A stretch of 64,000 nt of DNA from Streptomyces cinnamoneus (GTDB lineage: Bacteria; Actinomycetota; Actinomycetes; Streptomycetales; Streptomycetaceae): the NCBI RefSeq assembly GCF_014650495.1, contig NZ_BMVB01000006.1:1-64000 (forward strand), given 5' to 3'. The position numbers were made by a program, and so were the translations under genes. Below are positions 1-8,254 of this stretch, piece after piece (the first letter of the stretch is position 1; the number at the start of each line of letters is the position of its first letter). The notes beneath the pieces are model-generated. The model searched no databases, was not told where the DNA came from, and saw only the letters and a list, made by a program, of their open reading frames with translations.

Positions 1-116
1 ATCCATGCCCCCATCGTGCAGCGACACCGTTCCCGGTCACCCGACATTCTCCGCACCGCCTTTGTCGGGTAATCACCACGCCGGTTTATGCGGCTCCGTT
101 CACAACGTGGCGTCGG

Positions 117-1625
117 TCACGGACTTCCTCCGGGGTTCGCGCCGCGGCTGGTGGTCCGGGTCACGCCGGCGAAGACCGTCGTGGCCAGCACCCAGCCGGC
201 GACGATCAGGGCGTAGGAGAGCGTCTGGTACCAGCCTTGTGGGGCGAACGCGCTTTCCTGGCCGAAGGAGATCACCGGCAGCAGCAGGTCGAGCGTGAAG
301 AACACGGGGTTGAAGTCGGGGGCCTCGTCCGGCTTGAGCGGGGGCGGGTGGTGCAGGCCGTAGACGACCGATCCGACGGCGAGCAGGGACAGCAGCCAGA
401 AGCCCGCGAGCAGGGGGCGGAAGCCGTAGCCGACCGTGGCCTCCTGGAGGTGTCCCCACACACGGGCCTGCCAGGGGAGGGTGCGGCGGTGCCGGCGGAT
501 CTTGGCCAGCTGGACGACACGGGCGGCGTGGTCGTCGCCGACCCGCAGGAAGGCCCCGGTGAGCTGCTCGTAGCCGTGGGGCAGGTATCCCTCGCTCTCG
601 CTGTGCAGCATGGGGAGGCGGCGCTCAGCAGACTCGTGCGGGGTGAGCGTGGTGTAGACGAGACCGTTGAGCATCACTTCGTCCGGCAGCACCTCCGGCT
701 CCAGGAACAGCACCTCGATCTGGGTGCGTCGCAGGTTCAGGGCGCCTTCCATGGGGGGTGCCTTGCGCAGCCAGAGTTCGCCGATGGCGCAGCTGCTCGC
801 GCGCAGCGCCGTGTCGCCGGGGTTCGAGAGGTGGGCGTACGACAGGTCGAGCCGTCCCGGGACGCGGGCGCCCCGGAGGCCGATCCAGCCCTGGACACGG
901 ATGTGTCGCATGAGGAGGTTGCTGCCCACGACGAGCGTCTCCGCGTCGAGGGCGGCACCCCCGGGGTTGCCGAGCCTCGCGCGGTCGAGGGTGGCCGATC
1001 CCGCGACCGAGGCGCCGCTGAGCCGCACTTCGCCGTGCGCGACCAGTCCGGGGGCCCACAGGTTGTCGCCGATGGTCGCGTGACCGAGGCGGAGCGCGGG
1101 CCACTCGGTGGTGTCCGGCGGGATGATCTCGCATGCGTCCATGAACAGCGCCCCGTCGATCCGCGCCCCGCCGAGCCGCACCGGCCCGCGGAACCGGCAG
1201 CCGGACAGGTGGACCATGCCTTCCACCTGCACGATGGCGGCCGCCAGACCGGGCAGGACGGAGCCGTTCAGGCTCAACTGGCGCAGCCTGGCGGCATAGA
1301 GGAGGGGCGTCTCCTCGAAGAAGCAGTCGCTCAGCCGCAGGGCGTGATCGATCGTCCCGTACGCAAGATCGAGGGTCCCGGTGATCCGGGCGCCCGCCAG
1401 TTTGAGGGCGGGTATCTCGCCCTCCTCCTGCGGACCGCTGAGGAGGAGGGTCCGCAGTACCTCGGCGCGGACGGTCCGCTCCTGGCCCCAGTCCGCGCCC
1501 TGTGCCGCGTCCTCGTCGTCGGCCGCACGGAGGTCGACGGAGATGCCCTTGGGGAAGGCGTGCCACACCCTCAGTTCGGCGGGGGAAAGATCATTTGTGT
1601 CCACCTGCCGGGACTCTGGCGCCAC
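117..1625 (-). CDS. Membrane-anchored repeat protein ('membrane-associated oxidoreductase' family)
   Basis: Residues 1 to about 385 form a long run of degenerate short beta-helix-like repeats (patterns such as LAGARITGTLDL and LRGARVPGRLDL), like pentapeptide or bactofilin-type solenoids. Two hydrophobic segments follow near the C terminus (about 400-420 and 465-490), so the solenoid probably sits on the membrane. Streptomyces homologues are usually annotated 'membrane-associated oxidoreductase', but no nucleotide-binding or redox motif is visible and that name is not supported here. The start is GTG at 1625. A strong Shine-Dalgarno (AAGGAGG, 1644-1650) lies 18 nt upstream and is better placed for a 13-codon overlapping ORF starting at 1632. 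Function unknown. Confidence 0.75.
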   Translation of the reverse strand: MAPESRQVDTNDLSPAELRVWHAFPKGISVDLRAADDEDAAQGADWGQERTVRAEVLRTLLLSGPQEEGEIPALKLAGARITGTLDLAYGTIDHALRLSDCFFEETPLLYAARLRQLSLNGSVLPGLAAAIVQVEGMVHLSGCRFRGPVRLGGARIDGALFMDACEIIPPDTTEWPALRLGHATIGDNLWAPGLVAHGEVRLSGASVAGSATLDRARLGNPGGAALDAETLVVGSNLLMRHIRVQGWIGLRGARVPGRLDLSYAHLSNPGDTALRASSCAIGELWLRKAPPMEGALNLRRTQIEVLFLEPEVLPDEVMLNGLVYTTLTPHESAERRLPMLHSESEGYLPHGYEQLTGAFLRVGDDHAARVVQLAKIRRHRRTLPWQARVWGHLQEATVGYGFRPLLAGFWLLSLLAVGSVVYGLHHPPPLKPDEAPDFNPVFFTLDLLLPVISFGQESAFAPQGWYQTLSYALIVAGWVLATTVFAGVTRTTSRGANPGGSP

Positions 1626-1947
1626 CGCGCATGGCTGTCAACACCTCCTTGCGTCAGAACATCGAGGTCCTGGGGGCGCCTTGTCGCAGCGGCCGGCCAC
1701 AGACGCCCTTCTTCCACCTTCCGGACCACCACACGAGTCGCCGCCCATAGGTGCTCTCGCTCATGACCTGCGCAGCCGGTCCCGGATCCGCCGGAACGGG
1801 GCACACCGGGACTGCACCCGGCCTCCATCATCCGTACGCCCGTAGATGCCTGGCCCGCGTGTGGGCGGACTGAGCTTGTTCCGTGACCTCATCGGATCCC
1901 TCCGCCGAGTCCCCCTGACGGGACGCGTGATCGCCCGGGCAGGACCG
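1626..1947. other. Intergenic region without a convincing gene
   Basis: This 322-bp stretch lies between the membrane-anchored repeat protein and the end of the PPOX gene. It must hold the promoter of the repeat-protein gene. Short open frames are present on both strands, but none has a good ribosome binding site, a recognisable motif or a consistent codon bias, apart from the overlapping leader ORF that starts at 1632. No strong hairpin or repeat was noticed. Confidence 0.5.
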
Positions 1948-2376
1948 CTACAGGGATATCGCGATGACCTTCTCCGCGGTGATCCGCACGATCAGCCGGA
2001 CGACGTCGGCCGGCTCCGCCGGCGGGTCCTCGCCGAGATACCGCTGTGACAGCTCGCGCGGCAGCGCCTTGTCCGGGTCCGGCAGCAACTCGGCCGTTCC
2101 CCGTATTTCCACGGACCGGTACGGGTTCGCACGGTCGTAGACCGTCAGGCTGATCCGCGGGTCCCGGACGAGGTTTCGCGCCTTCTGCCTTCCTGCGGTC
2201 GTGGAGAAGACCACGGCGTCCCGCTGCCTCCCGACCCAGACGACGGACGTCTGCGGACCGCCGTCGGGATTCAACGTCGCCACCACGGCGAAGTTCCGCC
2301 CGTCGATCAGCTCCTTCACCGCCGCGTCGAGCGCCACCGGCGCGGGAAGCTCCTCCGTCTTCCGGGCGTTCTTCAT
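1948..2376 (-). CDS. Pyridoxamine 5'-phosphate oxidase family (PPOX) flavin/F420 split-barrel protein
   Basis: A 142-residue split-barrel protein. The start region reads FAVVATLNPDGGPQTSVVW, the hallmark N-terminal strands of PPOX-like proteins, and RKARNLVRDPRISLTVYD follows with the family pattern KxxNLxxDPRxxL. Such proteins use FMN or F420 to reduce small molecules; the substrate cannot be told from sequence. The ATG at 2376 is preferred over the longer frame because AAGGA lies about 6 nt upstream. The gene is divergent from an HxlR regulator (2503) across 126 bp, a common arrangement in which HxlR proteins control a neighbouring reductase. Confidence 0.85.
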   Translation of the reverse strand: MKNARKTEELPAPVALDAAVKELIDGRNFAVVATLNPDGGPQTSVVWVGRQRDAVVFSTTAGRQKARNLVRDPRISLTVYDRANPYRSVEIRGTAELLPDPDKALPRELSQRYLGEDPPAEPADVVRLIVRITAEKVIAISL

Positions 2377-2502
2377 TCGTCGTCCTTCGTTTCTCGGTGA
2401 GCGTGGGATCAGCGCGAGCGGCTGAGGCCGTCTCTCGCGGGGCACTGACGTGCACGCGCCCATCCTCGGAGGCCGCGCCACACAACGGAAGTAGGCACAT
2501 TT

Positions 2503-2904
2503 ATGTCACGCAAGAACACGTGCACGGCGGAAGAGGCTGCGGGCCGCGAGGTCTGTACCGTCCTCGATGTGCTCGGCAGGGTGAGCGGCAAATGGAGCCT
2601 CGGCGTCCTGAGCGAAACCACGCGTGGACCTGTCCGATTCGCCGAACTCGAACGTTCGCTGAACGGGATCAGCCGTCGGATCCTCACCCTGACGTTGCGG
2701 CAGCTCGAAGAGAACGGCCTCCTGATCCGCACGGTGTACCCCACGGTGCCGCCCAAGGTCGAGTACACCGCCACCGACGAGGCGCGCGAGCTCTACGCCC
2801 AGCTCACCGGTCTCACCACCTGGGCCGCACGCCACGCGACCGCGACCACCCAGACCGACCCCCTGTCGGACTCCGCTCACGATCGCCCGGACATGACCCG
2901 GTAA
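2503..2904 (+). CDS. HxlR-type winged-helix transcriptional regulator
   Basis: A 133-residue protein with the HxlR layout: a Cys near residue 18, then LGRVSGKWSLGVLSE, RFAELERSLNGISRRILT, LRQLEENGLLIRTVYPTVPPKVEYT, and a C-terminal amphipathic helix. These match the winged helix with the conserved W and the 'PPKVEY' wing. HxlR proteins often sense electrophiles or oxidants through the N-terminal cysteine and control a divergent oxidoreductase. Here that would be the PPOX gene at 1948-2376, with an operator expected in 2377-2502. The target is inferred from position. Confidence 0.9.
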   Translation: MSRKNTCTAEEAAGREVCTVLDVLGRVSGKWSLGVLSETTRGPVRFAELERSLNGISRRILTLTLRQLEENGLLIRTVYPTVPPKVEYTATDEARELYAQLTGLTTWAARHATATTQTDPLSDSAHDRPDMTR

Positions 2905-3087
2905 TCACCGCACGTCAAAGCCCTCGCGATCGTCACGTCCGATGCATGACGCTTCGGCGCGGCTTCGGGCGCACCGGGCGGTGTGGAACCAGCCAGCCCG
3001 GGGGGCAACATGGCCTGAAGTGCCGGGCGCTCTGGAATTGCTGTGGGTCTACTCTCTGCTCATCAAATCCACAGCTGGGGGGTCACA

Positions 3088-3459
3088 GTGAGGATACGGC
3101 GCATCAGTACTGTTGTTGCTGCTGTTGCAGCAGTACTGATCCTGGAAGCCAGTCCGGCGAGTGCGGCAAGCATTTCCTGGTCGAGTTGCAGCGGTGGGCA
3201 GTGCGACTACGGGGCAGTAGCGAACAACGCCAACGGCACAAGCACGGCGACGGTTCTGGACGGAAGCGCCGACGGTCTGGGGGCAGGGCTTCAGATTCAG
3301 TTTTACAACACCGATAAGTCGTCGTACCTCGTAACTCTCAGAGGTAAGGGCTCGACTGCCAGTCAGTCATACCCGTCGACCATTCGGAGAGCGCGCATCT
3401 GCGACTACCTGGATTACGGCCCGGGTTACCACAACTGTGGCGGCTGGAAGAATTTCTGA
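3088..3459 (+). CDS. Small secreted protein of unknown function
   Basis: A 123-residue protein with a clear signal peptide (VRIRRISTVVAAVAAVLILEASPASAAS, cleavage expected after ASA). The mature part is about 95 residues with four cysteines (SSCSGGQCD near its start; ICDYLDY and YHNCGGW at the end), so two disulfides are likely. The GTG at 3088 follows a GGGGGG Shine-Dalgarno, and the longer upstream frame lacks one. It ends in a G/N/W-rich tail. It resembles many short exported Streptomyces proteins; no enzyme motif is seen. Confidence 0.7.
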   Translation: MRIRRISTVVAAVAAVLILEASPASAASISWSSCSGGQCDYGAVANNANGTSTATVLDGSADGLGAGLQIQFYNTDKSSYLVTLRGKGSTASQSYPSTIRRARICDYLDYGPGYHNCGGWKNF

Positions 3460-3641
3460 CCGGTCACACCCTCCCCTTGCTCCATGAGGTCGAGCGGCGA
3501 TGGCTGGGACAGCTCGGTGGCGGCGGTGCGCATGGTTGCGGGACGTGCTCGACGGCCTTGCGGGCGGGGCGAGGGATAGCCGAAGTCGTCGTCGGAGCAC
3601 AAGCCACCCTCAATCCGGCGCACCGCCCGTGCGCCGACGGC

Positions 3642-3669
3642 GGGCTGCCGACCTGACGGTCGGCAGCCC
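3642..3669. terminator. Perfect 12-bp hairpin between convergent genes
   Basis: GGGCTGCCGACC, loop TGAC, GGTCGGCAGCCC: a perfect 12-bp stem with a 4-nt loop. It lies between the convergent genes ending at 3459 (+) and 3708 (-). There is no T-run, as is common in Streptomyces, so it probably stops transcription from both sides. Confidence 0.65.
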
Positions 3670-3707
3670 TGTGCCGGTGCCTCCCGTGCGGCTCGGCAGG
3701 GAAATCG

Positions 3708-4082
3708 TCAGGGGCAGCCGTTGCCGCGTAAGGCCCGCCAGGTGTTGGGGCCGATCTCGCCGTCGACCGTGAGGCGGTTGGAGCAGTACTTGCTGTCGTA
3801 CTGGAAGCCGATGGTGGCATCGTGGGTGTCACGGCCGAAGTCGCCGTCGATGCCGGACGGGCCAACGCTGTAGCCCCAGTAGAGGAGCAGGCACTGAGCC
3901 TGCTTGACGGCCGGGCCGCCGGAGTCGCGGGCCATGGAAATGGTGGGGGTGGAGTTCGAGTAGTTGCAGCCGTGGACCCCGGCCGCGGTCGAAGCCGCGG
4001 CCATTGCGGGCGTGGCCGGCAGGGGGCCGGCAGCGAAGATGGCGGCTGTGGCAGCCGCTGCGGCACATGTTCGCAAGCGCAT
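3708..4082 (-). CDS. Secreted peptidoglycan-binding-like domain protein
   Basis: A 124-residue protein with a signal peptide (MRLRTCAAAAATAAIFAAGPL, ending ATPAMAAA). One peptidoglycan_binding_1-like domain follows: SGGPAVKQAQCLLLYWGY, then GIDGDFGRDTHDATIGFQ, then LTVDGEIGPNTWRAL. The IDGDFG and VDGEIGPNTW motifs are the classic repeat of this fold, which binds cell-wall glycan or stem peptide. No catalytic domain is attached. Four cysteines in the mature part could form disulfides. The ATG at 4082 is chosen because AGGGGAG lies just upstream and the signal peptide begins there. Confidence 0.85.
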   Translation of the reverse strand: MRLRTCAAAAATAAIFAAGPLPATPAMAAASTAAGVHGCNYSNSTPTISMARDSGGPAVKQAQCLLLYWGYSVGPSGIDGDFGRDTHDATIGFQYDSKYCSNRLTVDGEIGPNTWRALRGNGCP

Positions 4083-4370
4083 GATTCTCCCCTTGGGTGT
4101 GGTTGCAGGATCACGAGCGCTGCAAGGCTCGCGCAGGAGGCACCGTCGTCGGTAGCTGTGTGCAGCCACATGCACATTCCCTGGTCACAGGACTGGGGTT
4201 GGAGCCGTGAAGCCGTGGCCGACGTAATGGCACCGGTGGTCGGATCGCCCGGCCGAAAAGGGGCTGCTGGGCGAGGCAAGCGGTCTGCTACTTGTGGGCA
4301 GCCGATGTTCCGGATGCCTGCCCAGCCGACGGAATGAGTCCTTCGGGAGGCAGCCGGGGGGAGGAAGCGG

Positions 4371-5363
4371 ATGCTACAAATTCACTTCACACCTGAGGAC
4401 CTGGCCCGGACCCGTTTCGCTCCGGGACCGGATCCGATGTGGGAATTGGTGATCAGCCTGCACCGAATCCAGCGCCGCGACAGTTCGGTTCTGTTCGGGC
4501 CCTGGCGCAGACAGGTGATGCCCCGGATCCCGGTGGCCACCGGAATGATCTCGGCGCTCAGCCCACCGGTCGGCTACGGCTTCGATTTCCTGACCCCGCA
4601 GACCGGGGGAAGCCTGTCTGCACAAGCCGAGGCTCTGCGTGCCACGCCCCAATGGCGACTGCGGAACGATTTCGCCGCACACGGCATGCTGAACCCGCGG
4701 CGTCGGCTTCCCTCCTGGTCCAAGGACCTGTTCGACGGCCGCTCCAGCATTCTCACCACGATCGCAGACGCGGCCCTGGCATACTTCGCGGCCTGCCTCG
4801 AACCATACTGGCGGCACATCTGCAACGAGGTGCGGCATGACACGGCTCGGCGGGCGCGCGCCATGGTCAGCGGGGGCTGGAGCGAGGTATTCAGCAAACT
4901 GCATCCTTCAATGCGCTGGGACTATCCGGTCCTGAGCGTGGGCTATCCCGTCGATAAGGTAATGCGCCTCGAAGGCCGAGGACTGGTGTTACAGCCGTCC
5001 TTCTTCTGCCGGTACGGCCCCACTTCACTCGTCGACCCGGTCTTCGACCCAGTGCTGGTCTATCCGATCGAGCACCAGCCCGGCTGGGCCCTCGATGGGA
5101 CGCGCGATCAGTGTCGCTCTCTGTCCGCACTCATCGGCCGTACCCGGTCGGACATTCTACGGGCGGTAGCCGACGGCATCTCCACCACGACGGACCTCGC
5201 CGTGGTCGCAGGTGTCACCCACCCCACCGCGAGCCGCCATCTCGCCGTGCTCGGTGAAGCCGCGCTGGTCATCAGCCACCGTCACCGGAACACCACACTG
5301 CACAGCATCACCGACTTGGGGACGGCCCTGCTCAACGGGGCACAGCCATGGCTGCCCGCCTGA
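4371..5363 (+). CDS. ArsR-like winged-helix transcriptional regulator with large N-terminal domain
   Basis: A 330-residue protein. Residues 1 to about 245 form an alpha/beta N-terminal domain (IHFTPEDLARTRFAPGPDPMWE) found in many Streptomyces ArsR-like regulators. Residues about 250-325 form a winged helix: LSALIGRTRSDILRAVADG, TTTDLAVVAGVTHPTASRHL, then a wing with VISHRHRNTTLHSITDLG. No metal-binding CxC motif is present, so it is not a classic metal sensor. The start ATG has GGAGGAAGCGG directly upstream. It is divergent from the peptidoglycan-binding gene (288-bp gap), a possible but unproven target. Confidence 0.8.
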   Translation: MLQIHFTPEDLARTRFAPGPDPMWELVISLHRIQRRDSSVLFGPWRRQVMPRIPVATGMISALSPPVGYGFDFLTPQTGGSLSAQAEALRATPQWRLRNDFAAHGMLNPRRRLPSWSKDLFDGRSSILTTIADAALAYFAACLEPYWRHICNEVRHDTARRARAMVSGGWSEVFSKLHPSMRWDYPVLSVGYPVDKVMRLEGRGLVLQPSFFCRYGPTSLVDPVFDPVLVYPIEHQPGWALDGTRDQCRSLSALIGRTRSDILRAVADGISTTTDLAVVAGVTHPTASRHLAVLGEAALVISHRHRNTTLHSITDLGTALLNGAQPWLPA

Positions 5364-5469
5364 ATCGTCCGCCGTCTGGGGGTATCGACGGTCACCCGCC
5401 ACTGGAAGGTGGCGTGCCGGCACCAGTGCTGCGGGCCGGTTGCTGTGCCTGCCGGGCCAGCGCACTCGC

Positions 5470-5575
5470 CCCCGGCAGCAGCAAGGAAGGTACGGAGCCG
5501 CCGTGACCACTCCGGGTCCTCGTACTCGTGGTACTCGTAGGCGTCCCGGGTCTCCCACCCATGCTCGGTCGAACA
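5470..5575 (-). pseudogene. Possible relic of a coding segment
   Basis: The 239-bp convergent gap 5364-5602 has no intact gene. On the minus strand one frame reads EHGWETRDAYEYHEYEDPEW with coding-like third-position G/C. It is preceded by an in-frame stop and has no start codon. This may be a remnant of a lost gene, or only biased sequence. No family was recognised. Confidence 0.15.
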
Positions 5576-5602
5576 TGTGCCTGGCGCACCGTCCGCAGCC
5601 TG

Positions 5603-6526
5603 TCAGCGGCCTGTGAGCGCCTCGGCGACCGCCGTCTGCGAGGGGGCGAGGGCCGTGGCTCCGTCCTCGACGTCCCAGAGGGAGTTCTGCAGCAGCCGGC
5701 CCAGGGTCCAGCCCGTCGCGCGGTCCCGGTCCAGGCCGAGGGTGTCGGTGAGCAGGTCGAAGCGGCGGCGCACCACGCGCAGGGGCTCGCCCGAGGCTGT
5801 CACGGTCTCCCAGCGGCTGTCCAGGGCGGGCCACAGGTCGAAGCCGGGGTCCCCGGCGAGGGGTTCGGGGTCGATGGCGAGCCAGGGTTCGCGCTCCGCG
5901 GACAGGACGTTGTCGTAGTGGAGGTCCCAGTGCAGCATCCGGTCCCCCGGCTCGTCGGCCAGTTCGGCCACCGCCGAGGCCCAGGAGCGCAGCAGCCGCC
6001 GGTCGGCCGGGTCGGTCAGCGCGGTGACGGCAGCGGGCACCTGTTCCAGCATCTCGTGGGCGACGTCCCCGAGCCGGCGCAGCTCCGCGGGGGCCCGGAC
6101 GGAGGTGAGGCGGGCCAGCAGGCCGGCGAGGACGCCCATCGCGGTGTCGTCGTCCTCGACGGCGGCCAGCGTGCGGGAACCGTCCAGCCGTTCCAGCAGC
6201 ATGGCGCTGCTGTCCGGATCGTGGTCGAGGAGCCGCACGACGCCGTCGCCGTTCCACACGCGCAGGCCGGTCAGCGCGGCGGTGCTTTCCTCCCGGGGCC
6301 TCTGGAGCTTCAGCACCGCGGGCGTCCCGTCCGGGTGCCGGACGGGCACCACCAGCGACGCCTCCCCGTGCCGTACGTCGCCGTCCGGCGTGAGGTCCCA
6401 GCGCTCCAGCAGGCCGGCGGCCAGCAAGGGCAGGCCGGCGACCCACTCCTTGCCTTCCTCACCGCTGTTCCTGATGCAGGCCGCGACGAAGGCCGGCGGT
6501 ACCTCGACTCTTAAGGGTGCACTCAT
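5603..6526 (-). CDS. Aminoglycoside/hydroxyurea phosphotransferase-like kinase
   Basis: A 307-residue protein of the APH(6)/hydroxyurea phosphotransferase group. Visible parts are the ATP-binding Lys in AVLKLQRP (K73), the catalytic loop LHWDLHYDNVL (about 198-208, Brenner motif HxDxxxxN), the metal-binding IDPEP (218-222), and GDPGFDLWPAL. Streptomycin 6-kinases share GDPGFDLW and WDLHxxNVL. It should phosphorylate a small hydroxylated molecule with ATP in the cytosol; resistance is possible but the substrate is unknown. It stands alone, with no antibiotic cluster around it. Confidence 0.85.
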   Translation of the reverse strand: MSAPLRVEVPPAFVAACIRNSGEEGKEWVAGLPLLAAGLLERWDLTPDGDVRHGEASLVVPVRHPDGTPAVLKLQRPREESTAALTGLRVWNGDGVVRLLDHDPDSSAMLLERLDGSRTLAAVEDDDTAMGVLAGLLARLTSVRAPAELRRLGDVAHEMLEQVPAAVTALTDPADRRLLRSWASAVAELADEPGDRMLHWDLHYDNVLSAEREPWLAIDPEPLAGDPGFDLWPALDSRWETVTASGEPLRVVRRRFDLLTDTLGLDRDRATGWTLGRLLQNSLWDVEDGATALAPSQTAVAEALTGR

Positions 6527-6661
6527 GGGCCCACATTCTTCACGGGACAGAGCGCACGGCAGGCGGCTGACGCGGTGGCGCCTCCCGCGCCGGAGGGGCC
6601 GGCGGGGAGGCGGCCGGCAGCGCGACCGAGAGGCCGGCGTCCCGCCGGCCCGTGCGGCCGG

Positions 6662-7570
6662 TCAGTGGCCACGGCGGCGGTATTCCCGGGCCAGGACGCC
6701 GAGGGCGGCGCGGGGAGCGGGGCGTGCCGGGCCGCGCAGCACGGCGGTGCTCTTCGCCAGCGCGGCGTCGTTGGTGAGCCCCTCCAGGGTGACGAACGCC
6801 CGGACGAACGCCCGGTGGGCGGGCGGGGCCAGCCGCGGCAGCGGGCGGCTGGCGAGAAGGTCCTCGCGGCTCTGCCTGAGAAGTCCCTGGAGGAGAGCGC
6901 GGGTTGCCGGGCTGTCGAGGCCCCGTTCGAGGCCGGTGCGGGAGACCTCGTACTGCTTCAGCGTCTCCTCGGGGAGGGTCAGGCGGCCGTGGCCGAGGTC
7001 CTCGGCCAGGTCGTTGACGAAGTCCAGTCGCTGACTGCCGTCGATGTAGGACCGGCACAGGGCACGGCTTTCCCGGGGATCCGCGTCGGGCGCCAGGATG
7101 AGGCACGCCACCACCATGAAGGCCGGAAGCGAGTACCCGTCCACGTACCGCTGGTAGGCCGCCTCGTCGGCGAAGCCCGTGAAGTCCCGGTCCAGCGGCG
7201 CTCCGGCGAGGAACCGCTCGACGTGCTCGCGCAGGCCCGGGTGGCGGGAGAGCGTGTGCACCAGCGGGCGCAGCACCGGGTGGCTGCTGTCCCCGCCGGT
7301 CAGCGCCGTGTGGACCTGCTCCTCCCAGGTGCTGAGCGGGTCGATGCCCGCGGCGTCGGAGGGCCTGGCTTCGGCCTGCACGTCGGTGTGGTGCATGAAC
7401 GCGGTGGCGGCGATGACGTGCGGGACGATCGGTGGGGGCAGCAGCAGGCGCACGGCGAGGTAGGCGTTGCGCCGGTAGGCCGACACGGTCTTCCGCTGCT
7501 GCGTGTAGTCGTCGCGCAGCAGCGGCTCGTGGATGCCTGCTGCCGTCAGCGTCCTGCTCCACAGATGCAC
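6662..7570 (-). CDS. Squalene/phytoene synthase family protein, orphan
   Basis: About 302 residues of the all-alpha head-to-head prenyl synthase fold. The second aspartate-rich motif is clear (RLDFVNDLAEDLGHGRLTLP). The first motif is weak: FMHHTDVQAE replaces the usual DxxxD, which casts doubt on full activity. Canonical members join two prenyl diphosphates to give squalene or phytoene precursors. No desaturase, cyclase or polyprenyl synthase lies nearby, so the product is unknown. GTG at 7570 is chosen because a GGGGGG stretch lies about 10 nt upstream; GTG at 7588 is the alternative. Confidence 0.75.
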   Translation of the reverse strand: MHLWSRTLTAAGIHEPLLRDDYTQQRKTVSAYRRNAYLAVRLLLPPPIVPHVIAATAFMHHTDVQAEARPSDAAGIDPLSTWEEQVHTALTGGDSSHPVLRPLVHTLSRHPGLREHVERFLAGAPLDRDFTGFADEAAYQRYVDGYSLPAFMVVACLILAPDADPRESRALCRSYIDGSQRLDFVNDLAEDLGHGRLTLPEETLKQYEVSRTGLERGLDSPATRALLQGLLRQSREDLLASRPLPRLAPPAHRAFVRAFVTLEGLTNDAALAKSTAVLRGPARPAPRAALGVLAREYRRRGH

Positions 7571-7654
7571 GGTGGCCGATCCCCCCACAGACGATGGTGA
7601 CAGGCGAGCCTAACGCCGCCCGGTCACGGCGCGTCCGAGGGGGCCGCGCACGGG

Positions 7655-8254
7655 TCAGGGCCGGCGGCCGAGCTGGGCCAGGAGTTTCTCCCAGGCGCCG
7701 GCGTCGGGCGGCGGCTGCACCGGCTGCGCGAACAGGCCCGAGGACGCGAGGTTTGCGGCGTAGGGCTCGACCTCGTGGCGGGTGAAGTCGACGAGGGCCT
7801 TCGAGGGGTGTTCGTCGGCGCCGATCGCCCGGGAGAGGTCCCAGGCGTGCACGACCAGGTCGGCGATCATCTGTGCGCAGTAGGCGTGCGCGGCGGTGCG
7901 GCCGTAGGAGAGCTCCACCGTCCGGGTGAGGGCGCCGCGGGCGTGGAACGCCTCGCGGGCGGCGGCAGCGGCCTCGTCCCAGGCGGCGACGGGGTCCTCC
8001 CCCAGCCGGTCGCCGTCGAAGGCGTCGCCGACGTCGTCGATGCCCGCGCCGTCCAGCAGGGGCGGCACCCACAGCTGTTCGACGGCCAGGTGGTTGACCA
8101 GCTCGCGGACGTCCCAGTCGGTGCAGGGTGTGGGCGCGTGCCACTGGTCGGGGCGGATCGCGTGCACCCGGGCGGTGAAGAGGTCGAGCGCCTCGGCGTG
8201 CCGTTCGCGCAGGGTGCGCCGCCGGGCGTCGGTCGGGTCCTGGTCAGCGGTCAT
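7655..8254 (-). CDS. TIGR03086-type DinB-fold protein (mycothiol-dependent isomerase-like)
   Basis: A 199-residue four-helix DinB/MDMPI-like protein. Metal-ligand regions are visible: CTDWDVRELVNHLAVEQLW supplies one His, and DLVVHAWDLSRAIG supplies the typical HxWD. This matches the TIGR03086 family, whose members are thought to bind a divalent metal and may use mycothiol; the substrate is unknown. ATG at 8254 lies inside the end of the upstream SDR gene (overlap 8244-8254), so translational coupling is likely. The longer frame to 8398 lacks support. Confidence 0.85.
   Translation of the reverse strand: MTADQDPTDARRRTLRERHAEALDLFTARVHAIRPDQWHAPTPCTDWDVRELVNHLAVEQLWVPPLLDGAGIDDVGDAFDGDRLGEDPVAAWDEAAAAAREAFHARGALTRTVELSYGRTAAHAYCAQMIADLVVHAWDLSRAIGADEHPSKALVDFTRHEVEPYAANLASSGLFAQPVQPPPDAGAWEKLLAQLGRRP

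Noticed and set aside
3426..3623. 65-codon minus-strand ORF in the convergent gap
   Set aside because: No ribosome site, no motif, and it runs into the secreted protein gene on the other strand.
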